A stretch of 64,000 nucleotides of DNA, taken from Cyanophora paradoxa (lineage: Eukaryota > Glaucocystophyceae > Cyanophorales > Cyanophoraceae). The notes under the pieces were generated by a model. That model made no database searches. It was given only the letters and a program-made list of their open reading frames with translations, and was not told the origin of the DNA. The DNA lies in assembly GCA_004431415.1 (NCBI GenBank), contig QPMI01000161.1, positions 124,001-188,000 of the forward strand. Reading direction: 5' to 3'. Positions 26,175-36,974 of the stretch are shown here, one piece after another; position 1 is the stretch's first letter; every line of letters starts with the position of its first letter. A program made the position numbers and the translations under genes.

Positions 26175-29082
26175 CTATCGGGCGCCGGCAGAGGCGGCCT
26201 GCGGGCTGAAGGTGGCGGCTCGGAGGAGGCCCCCCCGGGGGGCAGCGGCTGGCTCGGGGGCGCGGGGCGGGGCGGCGGCTGCCGCCTCGGGCCTCGCGGC
26301 CGCTGCCCTCACCAAAGACGGGGAGAGGGAGCGGGCCTCGGCGGGCCCCTCCAGCTCCAGCAGCCGCCCCCGAGGCTGCCCCGACGTCGCCCCCTCCACG
26401 CCCGCCCCGCCCTGCCAGGCCGACCCCGAGGGCGAGCCGGCGGCGCTCGGGACGGAGGCGGAGGCGGGGCGGGGCGGCTGCGGGGAGAGGGAGATGGCGC
26501 GGCGCGTCGGGTCGCGCACGAGGCGCGAGAGGCCCCGCCCGATGCTCTGCAGCACCCGCTTCAACCGCGCCGAGCGCCTGCGCGGCTCCGGCGACGCCGC
26601 CGCCGCCGCCGCCGCCGCCGGCTGCTGCAGGGGGCCGCCGGCGGGGCGGAGGCGGGGGAGGCCGACGGGCTCTCCGGGGAAGAAGGGGCCTCCGACGCCG
26701 GCCAGCCGGCCCCGCTACCCCCGCCCCGCCCCTCTGCGAGGGCGTGCGGCTCGCGGCGAGGGAGCCGGCGACAGGGGTGCCCCGCCACTCCTCCGCATCC
26801 TCGCCCTCGCCCTCAGCCTCCGGCGGCTCGGGGTGGGGCACAGGGCGGGGTCGGGTACGAAGGAGGGAAGAGGGGGTAGGGGAGGGGCGCGCCGCGGGGG
26901 CGGCGAGCAGGGGGAGCCCCCGAGGGCCCGAAGAAGGAGTCCACGAGGGACTCTGCCGAGGGCGGCGCCGGCGGGGGCGGGGCCGGCTCGGGGGCGGGCG
27001 GGGGCGGGCGGTGCGAGGGGCCGGGGCCCCCGCCACGCGCCGGCCGGCCGCGCTCCGAGGCCGGGGGGTCCACGTCCGGGGAGCCGGGGAGGCGGGGGCC
27101 GGGGCCCACGCCGGCCTCGGGCGCCGGGCGCGCGGTGGCGCCGGGGGCGGAGCGGGAGGTGGGGAGGCACCCCGCGGGGGCAGGGGGAGCAGCAGGTCCC
27201 CGGGGGCAGGGCGGCGGGGGCCGAGAGCGAGGGTGCGCTCACGCGGGAGGAGGAGGGCCCGGAGGAGGGTGGTGGGGGAGGACGGGGAGGGCCCGCCGGG
27301 CGAGCGCCGCGTGCCGCCAGACGCTCGCCATCGCCGCCTCCACCGCCCCCTGCCCGCGCGCCCCGCCCCGTCCGAGTCAGAGCACCGCAGGCGCGGAAGC
27401 AACGCGGGGCGGGGCGGCGGGGCGGACCGGAGGGCGCGGCGGGTGTGGGCGAGGTCCCTCGCGGCGCCCGCCACCGCCGCCCGCGCCGCCTCGTCCGCAC
27501 CGTCCCGCCCCGCCTCCAGCTCCTCCTCCCTGGCGCGACGCCGGTCGGCAGGTGAGAGAGGTTGGGGGCGGGGCGGGGCGCCTGGCGAGGGGCACCGGAG
27601 GCGGGCGGCGGCGGCGCAGCGGCGCTCGGCCTCCAGCAGCGCCGCGAGCTCGCGGCGCAGGGCCGAGCGCTCGACCTCGCGCACCAGCGCCGCGGCCGCC
27701 CCGTCGACGCGGTCGCCCTAGAGGACGAGGTGACGCTGGAGGCTCGAGACGGGCGGTGCGGCAGAGAGGGCCGACCTGGAGGCGGGCGAGGTGGACGGTG
27801 CGGGAGGGGCAGGCGACGCGGTGCGCCTCGACGGCGTCGCGCGTCCCCCGGAAGAGGCAGCCGTCCGCGGCGTACGCGCACGCCGCCCGCCCGCACGCCA
27901 CGCCGTGCTCCGCGTGGTGCACCCGCAGCACCGGCCCGCACTCGCCCGCCCCGTTCGGGCACGGCAGCGGCTCGTACGGGCAGACCGCGCGGTGCTGCGG
28001 GAGCCTGCGGGCGGCTCGGCTCGGTGGGAGCAGCGCGCGAGCGGCTGAGAAGAGGCGCACTCGCGGAGGCAGACGCGGGCGGTGCAGCCGCGGATGGCGT
28101 TGGCGCAGGGCCCCGGCCGCAGCGCGCAGACCCGGTTGTGCTCCGCGCACTGGCGGCTGCGGAGGCGCTCCTGGCAGAAGGGGCACACCACCGGCCTCTC
28201 CGTGCACCGCAGCAGGTGCTGCGGCAGCTCCGAGCGCACGATCCGCCCGCACGTCCCGTCTGCGCCGCCCCGCAGCGCCCGAGGCCGAGTGAGGAGGCCG
28301 TAACGGGAAGGCGGCAGAGGGGAGGGGAGGCTGCGGGGCGGACCGCCGTGGGGGCAGGAGACGGGGAGCCACGGGCACTCCTCGTCGTGCCTCTGGCGCT
28401 CGCTGAGCACGCCGGTCCACCCGCACCCTAAGTCGGCGCGCTTGCAGCGGATGCGCAGCCGCCCGATGGCCGCCTGCAGCTCCGGCAGCGGCCGCAGCGG
28501 CTCCTCCGGCTGCAGCGGCTGCCGGCACGACGGGCACGAGGGCGCGACCTGCAGCCACTTCCTGAGGCACCGCCTGCAGAAGCGGTGGTGCCGGCTGCAC
28601 GCCTCCACGGGGCTGTCTGCGGGGCCGGAGGGTCGGCGGAGCGCGCGCCGCGTTCGTGGGCGAGGGGAGGGAAGCGAAGCGTGCGAGTCTCTCGCAGACG
28701 GAGGATCTGTTTCTAGGGCGATGGCGCAACCCGCCGTTCGCACGCCGGCAGCGGAGGGATGGCCGGAAAGCGAAAACGACCCGGGTCGGATAGCGGGAGC
28801 CCCACGTAGGCGCAAGCGAAGACACACCTAGCACGTCGATACAGATGTTGCAGGTGTAGTCCTCTGGCGGCGCGTCGAGGAAGAGCGCCGAGCTGAGCGC
28901 GCCCAGCTGCAGGATCAGCGATCGGGGGCCTCACACTCGAGGCGAGTGGGGGCGGCCGACGCAACTGGAGACCCATCTCAGCCGCGTTTCCTTGCGGCGC
29001 AGGGCGCTCCGCAGTTGCTTCGGAAGCGCCGGAAGCCCGAACGCTATCGATAAGCAACTGGGGGTTTCTTGTTGGCAGCCAT
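26175..29082 (-). CDS. RING finger / TRAF-type zinc finger protein, probable E3 ubiquitin ligase
   Basis: Start at ATG 29082 (MAANKKPP) spliced to an exon with LGALSSALFLDAPPEDYTC. The RING is split by an intron after CNICIDVL and continues with DSPVEACSRHHRFC, RRC and a final CPSC, a complete C3HC4 set. TRAF-type Cys/His repeats follow: CKRADLGCGWTGVLSERQRH with CPWLPVSC, HLLRCTERPVVCPFCQERL, CAEHNRVCALRPGPC and ACAYAADGCLFRGTRDAVEA. After these comes a short coiled coil, SALRRELAALLEAERRC near 27650, then a long disordered Pro/Ala/Arg region. I place the end at 26175 after SARLKRVLQSIGRGL. The low-complexity C-terminal half could belong to a separate gene. Family knowledge: RING plus TRAF zinc fingers suggests ubiquitin transfer and adaptor binding. 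No MATH domain is seen. Confidence 0.72.
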
Positions 29083-29259
29083 TTGCAGCTGGGTCCTAGC
29101 TAGCTACAGCCGAGGCCGCCCCCGCTCGGGCCCGCCTCAGAGGTCCGCAACGCCTGCCAGCTTCTCGGTGTACCCCTGCAACCACGCTGCACGCTGCACG
29201 TGCACCGCAGACGGGCCCGGTGCACAGCTAGCATAGCTATTAAAAAGTAGAACGGCGCG
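29083..29259. promoter_or_regulatory. Short bidirectional promoter region
   Basis: Only 177 bp separate the start codons of the RING/TRAF gene (minus) and the FAD oxidoreductase (plus). A TATTAAAAAG stretch lies about 15 bp upstream of the plus-strand ATG. An in-frame TAG just before that ATG fixes it as the first in-frame start of this exon. Confidence 0.55.
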
Positions 29260-31767
29260 ATGGGGTCGCGCACGAGGACCGCCAGCTTCGTGCCCGCGGC
29301 GCCTGCAGCTGCACCGCCGAGCGGCGTGGAGCTGCAGCGCAGCGGGTTCTTCCGCGGCGACTGCGCCCTAGCGGTCCGCGCGAGGCGCGCGCGCCCGGTG
29401 CGGAACCGACGGCCGAAGGCCGCTGCGGCGCCGGCGGCCGCGGCTGACGCGGCGGTCTTCACTGCGCCGAGCGCGGAGCTTGCGTCTGAAGAGCGCAAGA
29501 AGGTGGTCGTCGTGGGAGCCGGCTGGGCCGGCCTGGCGGCCGCGTACGAGCTCAGCAAGCGGCGGGACGTGGACGTGACCCTCGTCGAGGCCGGCAGCAG
29601 CGTGCGCCCCGCCCCGCCCCAGCTAGCGCTCCGCGCATCGGACCTGCCTTGACCGCGGCCTGCACCGTGCCGTGCTTGCAGCTGGGCGGGCTTGCGAGCG
29701 GGTGGCGGACGGCGCAGGGCCGGAGCGTCGAGGCGGGGGTGCACGGGTTCTGGCGGCAGTACAACAACATCTTCCGCATCGTCGACGAGCTGGGGATCGA
29801 ACCTTTCACGGACCCCGTCGAGCAGGCCTTCTACGGCCTCGAGCGCCTTGAGGCCGTCTGGTACCCCCGGCGCCCTGCCCCCCCGCCCCTCCCCCCCCCC
29901 TCCCCCCTCGATCTGAACGCCATAACTCCGCAGGCCGGTTTTCGGGAAGCTCCCTAAGCTGCCCGCCCCGCTGGGCTCCTTCCAGTACGTCAAGGTTCGA
30001 GTGGCCCCACCCGCCTCCTCCCCCCTGCCGCCGCACCTTGTACCCCCCCCTCCCCGCCTCCTCCCCCCCTGCCGCCGCACGTGCACCCTGTACCCTCCAC
30101 TGTGTGACGCCCCAGCAGTACGAAACCGTACCCCTGGTGGACAGGCTGTCAGCGTGGGGCGCGATCGGCCCCCTCGCCGACTTCGACAACAGCAACGAGG
30201 CCTGGAGCCGCTACGACAAGGCGAGCGAGCGCCGTACCCCCCTCAAACTTCTCCCCACCTCAAATATAGACGAACCGGCCCAGATCTCGGCGCGGGATCT
30301 TTTCCGCGCCTGCGGCGTCTCGCGGCGGCTCTACGAGGAGGTCCTTAACCCGATGCTCCTCGTTCGTGCAGTACCCCCCGGCGCGGCCCGAGTCCCCGTG
30401 CCCCCTCAACCTTCCCCCCACTCCAGTTCGGCCTGTTCGCGCCGGGGGAGGAGTGCAGCGCGGCGGCGGCCCTCTCGATGTCCCTTTTCTTCATCCTGGG
30501 GCAGCACGACGCGTTCGACGCCCGCTACGCCAGGCGAGCGCGCGCCCTTTTGTTCGAGGGTGTACCCCTCGAGCTCTTCGTGGCGGTCTGGACTGAGATT
30601 GGTCCAGGGGCCCTGTCTCGGAGGTCATCTTCCGGCCGCTGCGGGAGGCGATCGAGGCGAGGGGGGGCAGACTCTGCTCGGGTACGCGCGTCGCGGACGT
30701 GCTGCTGGGCCCCGGCGGGGCGGCGGTCGGGCTCGCCTGCGAGGGGGCCTTCGAGGGGGTGCTGGAGTGCGACGCGGTCGTCTTCGCGGTGGGCGTGTCG
30801 GCCATGCAGCGCATCGTGGCGGGGAGCGCGGTCCGCCCTCCACCACCCCTCCCTTCCTCCTCTCCTCCATCATCCTTCTTCCCAGGCGCTCCGCGGCCGG
30901 CCGGACTTCCGGGCGGTGTCGGACCTGAGGGCAGTGGACTGCCTGGCGACGCGGCTCTGGCTGGAGGGCGGGGGGCCCCTGCCCCACGCCGCCAACGCCT
31001 GCCGCCACCCGGACCCCTCCACAGGGTGCCCCGCGTCCCGCCCGGCGGCCACCCCGCTCTCTGAAGCAGCGATGTGCCGCGGCAGGTTCACGGTCTTCGA
31101 CGTGGGCCAGCTGCACGACGAGTACAGGGGGAGCTCGAGCTCGGGCGGCTCCGAGACGGTCCTCGAGGTCGACTACTGTTCGTGCCCCTCGCTCTTCGAT
31201 GCCACCCGCCTGGGCGTCCCGCACGCGTGACCCCTCCTCTGGGGGCGCAGACCACAGCGCGCAGCTGCTGGCGCTGGACGACGAGGCGGCGGCGGCGCAC
31301 TCGCTGGAGAACGTGCGGCGCATCTTCCCCCACCTCCGCCCCGCCCGCCTCCTCGACTCCGCCGTCGTCCGCCTGCCGCGCGCCGTCACCCACTTCTACC
31401 CGGGGTCCGCCCCTCCGCCCCTGCCTGCCCGCCCTCGTCCCTCTCCTTTCCTCACCTCCTCCCTTGCTTGGCTCGCAGGGCGCACCAGCACCTGCTGCGG
31501 GAGCGGACCTCCATCCCCAACGTCTTCGCCGCCGGCGACTGGGTCCGCGGCGGGGCCCGCATGGAGGACGCCTGGTCCCAGGAGAAGGCCGCCGCCACGG
31601 GCCTGCGCGCCGCCGCCGCCGCCCTCGACGCCCTCGGCCTCCCGGGGCCCTGGCCCCGGCCCCTCCCCCTCGACGACCCCGAGCCCCACATCCTCGCCGC
31701 CCGCGCCGCCGCCGCCCGCCTCCGCGCCGCCCTCCCCGTCCCCCTGCCACCCGACTTCCTCTTCTGA
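29260..31767 (+). CDS. Plastid FAD-dependent oxidoreductase of the amine-oxidase / carotenoid isomerase-desaturase superfamily
   Basis: Eleven exons sum in frame to 590 codons plus stop: 29260-29601, 29682-29860, 29934-29994, 30119-30220, 30284-30370, 30427-30533, 30608-30827, 30886-31025, 31086-31177, 31251-31404 and 31479-31767. An N-terminal basic, Ala-rich region (TASFVPAAPAAAP) looks like a transit peptide. The dinucleotide-binding motif is VVVVGAGWAGLAAAYEL with the acidic VTLVEAG end. GFWRQYNNIFRIVDELGI and the C-terminal NVFAAGDWVRGGARMEDAWS flavin motif place it with the algal and plant FAD oxidoreductases related to carotenoid desaturases and isomerases. The exact substrate is unknown. 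Introns at 30221-30283, 30534-30607 and 30828-30885 are GC-AG. Those at 29861 and 30371 start GTACCCC. Its last 236 bp are duplicated in inverted orientation near 42 kb. Confidence 0.85.
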
Positions 31768-32248
31768 TAGATACGCTCTAACAAATAACAATAACACCTC
31801 GCGCTACATTGCAAGGGGGGGTACCCCCTCCCTTGCTCCCCTGGTGAGTTGGTGCGGCGTACTTTCTGTGTTAGCAATTTTTCTAAGATGCGATTCTTTG
31901 CATGCGCTCTCGTATAGGTGTGATCGCATCGTAGCCGCTGCGAGCGGCGAAAAAAAATGCAGGGGCGGGGCTGCGCAAACATGTCGAGGTCGCGCCTCAC
32001 CTGCTATTGCTATACGCGCCGGACCACGTGCTCCTGATTGCTCTCGATGCGTTCTACAAACTTTGTCATACATGCCCGGGCTCGAGAAGCGGCGTACGTC
32101 GCGCTAGACCGCCTCAGGTACCTGTTGTACCGGGCGCCGGAAAAAAGCGCTCCTGAGAGTTTGTGGAATTCGCTTTGACGCACCCCCCTGCAAGTGCACC
32201 CCCCTGCCGTACCCGTACTTCGTTCTCCTCAGAATCTCCTGCGTCGTC
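31768..32248. other. Intergenic region
   Basis: Between the oxidoreductase stop and the zinc-finger ORF. Moderately AT-rich at 31850-31960. No element recognised. Confidence 0.5.
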
Positions 32249-32659
32249 ATGGCCCTTCGCCCGGGGCCGCGGCCGACAGACGCAGTCGCAACTGAAGTTG
32301 AGCTGTGCTCGAGCTCGCGTCCTTGCTCCGACCCCCGCGGCTGCGGGAAGCACTTCACTCGGCAGGACAACCTGTACAAGCACATTCGTCAGTGCAGAAA
32401 GAAGGCGCCCGCGACGCCGCTTTCCGGTGCGCGCCGCTTGGCCGAGCTCGAGTGTGCGCCGATGGTTATGAGTGCCCCGCGCCCGCCGCCCGCAAGATCC
32501 GAGCTCGGCGTTTGCGATCGTTTCAGACATTCCACGCTCTTGCTCGCGCGCCTAGGTGAGCTCGCGCGCCTCCCGGCAATCCCGAGCTGGGCATGCACAC
32601 TCGAGCTCGCCGACGGCTCTGACAAGGCCGCTCGGGTGCAGATCTTGCCATGTCGTTGA
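32249..32659 (+). CDS. Small zinc-finger ORF (C2HC-like), tentative
   Basis: An intronless frame of 136 codons. Near residue 27 it contains a single finger reading C-x5-C-x12-H-x3-C, with the core CGKHFTRQDNLYKHIRQC. The F-x-R-x-D-N-L-x-x-H spacing is that of a classical C2H2 finger with the last His replaced by Cys. The rest is Ala/Arg/Pro-rich and has no family. The ORF runs into the repeat block that starts near 32695. It may be one exon of a longer gene, a decayed copy, or a true small regulatory protein. The finger core is the only convincing part. Confidence 0.4.
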   Translation: MALRPGPRPTDAVATEVELCSSSRPCSDPRGCGKHFTRQDNLYKHIRQCRKKAPATPLSGARRLAELECAPMVMSAPRPPPARSELGVCDRFRHSTLLLARLGELARLPAIPSWACTLELADGSDKAARVQILPCR

Positions 32660-32694
32660 GCAATTCGTCTTGCGCATCTTCTAGATCCCATCCG

Positions 32695-32935
32695 GAAGGC
32701 GAGCTCGCGCGCTATAGGGCGTGCGCCGCGCGCGGCCACCTCTCTGACTGGGCGCCCGGTTGCAGATCGCGGCCTGCCGTCTGCTGTCGCTTCGAGCACT
32801 TCTTCTTCTTCTCAACCAGAAGGCGAGCTCGCGCGCCGGCCGCACAACTAGCGCCAAGAGCTCGTGCGGCGCGCGCGGCCACCTCTCTGACTGGGCGCCC
32901 GGTTGCAGATCGCGGCCTGTCGTCGAACAGCTTCT
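32695..32935 (+). repeat. Two-copy direct repeat of about 140 bp
   Basis: The block GCGCGGCCACCTCTCTGACT followed by GGGCGCCCGGTTGCAGATCG occurs at about 32731 and again at about 32873. Both copies are preceded by GAAGGCGAGCTCGCGCGC. Confidence 0.85.
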
Positions 32936-33058
32936 CATGCGCATCTTCTTCTCAGCCCACGGTGAGTTGCGCTCCCACTTCTCCGGTGGGGCCTCGAGCT
33001 TGGGCCGGGCGGCGCCGGGCTAGCCCCGCCCCCGTGCCACGGCTCTCCGGGGAGAGCT

Positions 33059-33745
33059 GACGCCTCGGCCCTGCGCAGGCTATGCGCAGGGCCCGGCGCC
33101 ACCTGCCGCTCCGCCCGCTTCCTCGCCCGCCGCCCTGCCGGCTGCTTCAGCTTCGTCGACTCCAGGTTCGCCCCGCCTCTGCTGCTGCGCACCTGGCCCA
33201 GCCGCCCCCGCTGGGCCCCGCCCCCGCACGGCCGCTGTCCCGGGCGAGCTGACGCCTCGGCTCTGCGCATGCGCAGGCTATGCGCAGGTCCCGGCGCCAC
33301 CTACCTCTCCTCCCGCTTTCCCGCCCGCCGCCCCACCGGCTGCTTCAGCTCCGTCGACTCCAGGACCCGAGTCCAGGTTCGCCCCGCCGGCGCCGCTGCT
33401 GCCACGCGGGTCACCCGGCCGACCTCGCTGGGCCCCGCGCCGGCACCGCCGCTGTCCGGGGCGAGCTGACGTATACGCGAAGGGCCCGGCGCCACCTGCC
33501 GCTCCGCCCGCTTCCTCGCCCGCCGCCCTGCCGGCTGCTTCAGCTTCGTCGACTCCAGGTTCGCTCCGCCGCTGCTGCTGCGCACCTGGCCCGGCCGCCC
33601 CCGCTGGGCCCCGCCCCCGCACGGCCGCTGTCCGGGGCGAGCTGACGCCTCGGTTCTGCGCATGCGCAGGCTACGCGCAGGGCCCGGCGCCACCTGTCTC
33701 TCCTTCGGATCCCGCTTTCCCGCCCGCCGCCGCCGCCGCCAGCGT
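33059..33745 (+). repeat. Minisatellite with 175-220-bp units, about 3.5 copies
   Basis: Units start GAGCTGACG at about 33055, 33247, 33466 and 33640. Each contains GGCCCGGCGCCACCT (or a one-base variant), CCGGCTGCTTCAGCT, GTCGACTCCAGG and CGCTGTCC(G)GGGCGAGCT. Unit lengths differ through small indels. A partial, more diverged unit precedes 33059. All frames stay open because of GC bias. Confidence 0.85.
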
Positions 33746-34205
33746 CGCCACCCCACCTACGTATACCCGCCTCGCCACCCCGCCCGCCTCGCCCGGCCGC
33801 CCGCCTTCCGCATGCCTCTCTAGCTGCCCCTTCAGCCCCCCTCCCCTGCGCCCCCCGCCTCCCCCCCAAGTACATTGCAATGTGTACCAGTACCCCCCCT
33901 TGCACCTCCGCGCGCGGCCCGCACTTGCCGATCTTGCACAGGGCCGGGCGCGGTCTGCTAGTACACAGATCCAACATGCTCGGCATACACAATGTAGAAA
34001 AAGCGCTGTCCTGCGAAAAAACGATGGCGATGCGGGGCTCCACAGCAGATGGGAGGAGGCAAGATGGAGGAAGCGAGGGTGGGAAAAGCCCGTAAAAGGG
34101 ATGCCGGAGAACTTGAAGCGGGGGCGGAGGCGGGGGTGGAGGCGGGCCTGGGCGACGCCCAAGGAAGCGAGGCGAGGCGAGGGGAACGGTCGCGTGGGGG
34201 AACGG
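33746..34205. other. Intergenic region
   Basis: C-rich in the first 150 bp, then mixed composition. Holds the 3' flank of the minus-strand TPR gene. No gene recognised. Confidence 0.5.
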
Positions 34206-35353
34206 TCACTTGTCCTCGCGGGAGGCGCGGATGACGAGGCGCTCGACGTCCTTCCAGCGCCCGGGGTCCACCCCGTAGAGCAGCGTCGGCGACCCCGCCC
34301 GCTTCGCCCGGCCCCCCAGCGCCGACCGGTCCCCCCGCGGCGTCCCGTCCTTCAGCTCCAGCTGCGCCCACTCCACCTGTACCCCGCAGGGGGTGAGGCG
34401 GGGAGGGGAGGGGGAAGCGGGCGGGGGGTACGGGACCGGACCTCCTTCAGGCCCTCCGTGAAGCACTTGGACTGCGGCCGGAGCTTGCGGCCCCGCGCGT
34501 AGTACATCTTCGCTGTGTTGTGCTTGCCCAGCGCCAGGCTGCGCGGCGGGGGGACGGAATCAGCGGGGGATACGGCGATTCGGAAGGTGCAGGAAAGGGT
34601 CCCACTTGATCTCGGCCATAGCGAGGAGGCCGGGGCTGCGCGGCGCGGGCACGGCGAATCAGCAGGGGTACGACGGTCTGCGGGCAACAAAGGAGAATGG
34701 GTCACAGGTAATCCTTATCGGTAGCCATGCTTCGCTCCGCGTCCTTCAGCGCCTGGGACGGAATCAGTTGGGGTTTTTTTTGGAGGGGGGGGGGGGGGCA
34801 AGGGCATGTTGCACACGTCCTGGTACTGGCCTGCGGGCGGGCGGGGGCCGGTCAGCCGGGGAGGAGGAGATAGAAGGGGTGGGGGGGAAGTACCGAGAAA
34901 GAAGAAGCACTTGGAGCGACCCATGAGGCACGGCTGGTGGTCCTTGCGCATCTTGAGGGCCTGAGGGGGAGCGCAAGGCGCGTCGGCCTCGGGGCGCGGG
35001 CGCAGCGGGGAGGAGGGCGGGGGCCTGCGCGGCGTCGCCCCGCACCTGCGTGTAGTTGATGATCGCTGAGCTGTACTTCTGCACCTTGTAGTCCGTCTCC
35101 GCCCGCTGCACGAACATGTCGCTGCCGAACGTCAGCCGCCGCGCCGCCGACGCGCGCCCGCGAGTCAAGGCCCAAGGACTAAAGGGGCGCACAAATAGTC
35201 ATCCTCTGAGGCGGGGATGCCGCCGCCAAGCAAGTGGTTCGGTGCGGCTTTTAGGCGCTTCATCGAAAAGGCCTGCGTGCGCGTGAGCATGGCGGCGAGC
35301 GGCGGGCACCGGCGCCGATTGGGGATGTCGCGGGATTGCACGTGTATCAGCAT
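34206..35353 (-). CDS. TPR-repeat protein (possible TTC25/ODAD4-like outer dynein arm docking factor)
   Basis: Exons on the minus strand give a tetratricopeptide array: DMFVQRAETDYKVQKYSSAI with NYTQ, then ALKMRKDHQPCLMGRSKCFF, ALKDAERSMATDKDYL, and ALGKHNTAKMYYARGRKLRP with QSKCFTEGLKE. It ends IRASREDK with the stop at 34206-34208. The sequence of TPRs, the cysteine in RSKC, and the YxRGxxLRP turn recall TTC25/ODAD4, which anchors outer dynein arms in motile cilia. That name is inference. A generic co-chaperone-like TPR protein is the alternative. The 5' end is uncertain and the coordinate 35353 is an outer estimate. Introns appear as G-rich gaps on the plus strand, including a run of 14 G near 34785. 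Confidence 0.55.
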
Positions 35354-35922
35354 CGGCGGCCTGCGGGGTCGTTAGCACTACTTCCGCGCCCTTCTCACGC
35401 CGCTAGACGCGACCGCCAGGCCAGTCGCGCTACGATACAAGAGCTAGAAGATAACAGCTAAAAAGATGAAAGCCAACAAGCTCGCCCCGCCCCTCGAGCT
35501 CGTCTCTTGCCCGATTTCTCTCCAGCCGTCACGAGGTCGGAGGGCTCCGGGGGTTGTCTCTAGCCTAGCTCTTCAAAGGGCGACTGAAGCCTTTAGAGGC
35601 CCCGGGAACGCATTGCGGGCCCTTGCTCCTCACCGGAATTGTTGGCTCTCCCGGATGGGAGGGAGCTGGACGGGCATTTTCGCCGCCCGTCCCAGACGTT
35701 GGCAAGCGCTACAACTTGGCTGGCTGTGATGTGTGTGTGGAGCGAGGTGTGAGGTGATATTGCGTACCCCCGCAGACGACCACTACAAAAGGCCCAGCAG
35801 ATCGCGCGTCCGTGGTGCAGCGTGATTTTCAGCCAAATACTAGTCATTAACCTCGGCAACCTCGGCCGCATTCGCCGCGTTCAAGCTCCGCGCGAGACGA
35901 TCGCCCGCGACCGCTGGGCGAG
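35354..35922. other. Divergent intergenic region
   Basis: Between the TPR gene 5' end (minus) and NC2-alpha (plus). The segment 35700-35860 is less GC-rich and probably promoter-bearing. No other gene seen. Confidence 0.5.
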
Positions 35923-36573
35923 ATGGGGCGGAAGAGCGCAGTCACGAAGTTCCCGTTGGTTTGCAGAACCTCGAATTCAGCCTTTGGCCTGCCCGCCTAG
36001 CCTTTTCGCTGAGTGCTTCCCGCCAGGCTCGGATCAAGAAGGTGATGCAAAACGACGAGGAGGTCGGCAAGATCGCCGCGAACGTGCCCGTCGTTGTCTG
36101 TATCCTGCACGCAACCGCGCTCTGAGATGTCAAACCGCTCGCTCGCTCTGTCGCTGCCGCATCGTGACGAACCATTCAGCTCGAGCGCTGGAGCTGTTCA
36201 TGCAGGACATCATCGAGAAGTCCACGGACATTACGCGCGCGCGAGGAGGCAAGATCCTGCAGGCCGGGCACGTGTGCGTCCACCCGCGCCTCTCTCGTTC
36301 GCTCCTTGGCCGACACCTTTGGGAGCGCAGAAAGGAGTGTGTCACGTCAAATGAGAGATTTGACTTCCTTTCGGACATCGTCGAAAAAGTGCAAGACGCG
36401 CCAGCAGCAGAAGAAGGAAAAAAGAAACCGAGGTGCGAAAGAAACCGTGAGTTGTAGGCCGCCGCTCATGGCGCGCGTCGGTCAGGAAACGGAAAGCGAA
36501 GGAGGAGGGAAGCAGCAGCGCCCCCGCGGGCACCGCAGAAAACGGCGAGGAAGAGGATGGAGACGGGAGTTGA
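35923..36573 (+). CDS. DRAP1: Negative cofactor 2 alpha (DRAP1), histone-fold transcription repressor
   Basis: Five exons, 35923-35958, 36027-36099, 36180-36273, 36331-36432 and 36486-36573, sum to 130 codons plus TGA. The protein starts MGRKSAVTKFPL. Its CBF/NF-Y/archaeal-type histone fold reads ARIKKVMQNDEEVGKIAANV, then PVVVSRALELFMQDIIEK, then GKILQAGHVKECV and RFDFLSDIV. This is the NC2-alpha version, which pairs with NC2-beta (DR1) and binds TBP on promoter DNA to block preinitiation complex assembly. A Lys/Arg-rich stretch (KKKPRKRKAKEE) follows as a probable nuclear signal, then a short acidic tail. Length is shorter than animal DRAP1 because the Pro-rich tail is absent. All introns are GT-AG. 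Confidence 0.9.
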
Positions 36574-36974
36574 GCCCGGCGGCCCGCGGCCGGCGCACTT
36601 CCTTCGATCTCCTCCATGAGTCTCGCCTCGGCCCCTCACGAATCCGCCCGTCCCTCCTACCGATTTTCCATCTCGAATCTTTCCTTCCCGGTCCTTTGCG
36701 CCGCCGCTCCAGCCCCTGTGCGTTCCAGTTCAACAAACCGAAACAATGGCCATTGTGCCCTCAGCTCAGGGCCCTAGAGCTCGAGCGTATTGAGCTGGCC
36801 GCATGCAAGCTACGGCCGCGGATCCGGACTCCGGGGGACCTGCGAGCTGGACTTGCAGCTGGAGCGTTCACTGTATTTTCGTATACACGCAGTTATAGGA
36901 AAGCATTGCCGTACATAGAGAGATAAGAGGATGATGTTACAAGAGGGGGGAGTGGGAGGGGGCGGGGGCGGGGG
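36574..36974. other. Convergent intergenic spacer
   Basis: Between the NC2-alpha stop and the UAP1 stop. Nothing recognisable. The last 50 bp become purine-rich on the plus strand as the minus-strand gene approaches. Confidence 0.55.
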
